This document shows positions 16,175 to 16,222 of a stretch of DNA of 16,222 bases, in pieces. Under the pieces are notes generated by a model that ran no database searches, was not told where the DNA came from, and saw only the letters and a list, made by a program, of their open reading frames with translations. This DNA comes from Opitutus sp. GAS368 (lineage in GTDB: Bacteria; Verrucomicrobiota; Verrucomicrobiia; Opitutales; Opitutaceae). Where the stretch lies: positions 1 through 16,222 of the forward strand of contig CAMAXB010000036.1 of NCBI GenBank assembly GCA_945862035.1, read 5' to 3'. Within the stretch, counting starts at the first letter, position 1. Every line of letters starts with the position of its first letter. The position numbers were made by a program, and so were the translations under genes.

Positions 16175-16222
16175 CGCCGCGCGGCGTTCACCACTCCGCG
16201 CCCGTCCCGAGCCGAGTGGCAC

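Noticed and set aside
1..16222. CRISPR array or other regular repeat array
   Set aside because: No evenly spaced direct repeats are visible; only palindromic doublets and short repeats occur.

Overview
The window is GC-rich bacterial DNA. The GC content, the mostly weak Shine-Dalgarno signals and the gene mix (a DsbD/ScsB-like reductase, a two-domain PPK2, short palindromic intergenic elements) would suit a verrucomicrobium of the Opitutaceae type. That placement is an inference; no marker gene here proves it.

Layout. Positions 2-660 hold the decayed 3' end of a hybrid sensor histidine kinase, with two lost G residues, a stop codon and an internal deletion. An imperfect inverted repeat follows (666-763). 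A class II polyphosphate kinase 2 (782-2269, minus) diverges from a DMT-family transporter (2421-3392, plus), with a hairpin in the shared upstream region. An alpha/beta hydrolase (3481-4209) and a second DMT transporter (4206-5075) form a translationally coupled minus-strand pair. A tandem palindrome lies in the convergent gap at 3398-3466.

The core is a type I restriction-modification locus on the minus strand, in transcription order hsdR (12502-9704), hsdS (9707-8130), a DUF3800 protein (8080-7367), a small protein that may be a BECR-fold RNase (7370-6879), and hsdM (6645-5170). hsdR and hsdS overlap by 4 bases, as do the two accessory genes. hsdM follows a 233-base, AT-richer gap and may have its own promoter. 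HsdR would supply translocation and cleavage, HsdS the target specificity and HsdM the methylation. The accessory pair sits inside the operon, as the anticodon nuclease PrrC does in some other type I systems. It is the best candidate here for an undescribed defence function.

Upstream of hsdR, on the same strand, is a full-length DsbD/ScsB-like thiol:disulfide interchange protein (12558-14660). It is preceded by a second copy of the two-palindrome element (14750-14822). A frameshifted small gene (14831-15237, minus) and a 322-base stretch with no recognisable gene come next. The window closes with a flavin reductase-like FMN-binding protein (15560-16174, plus).
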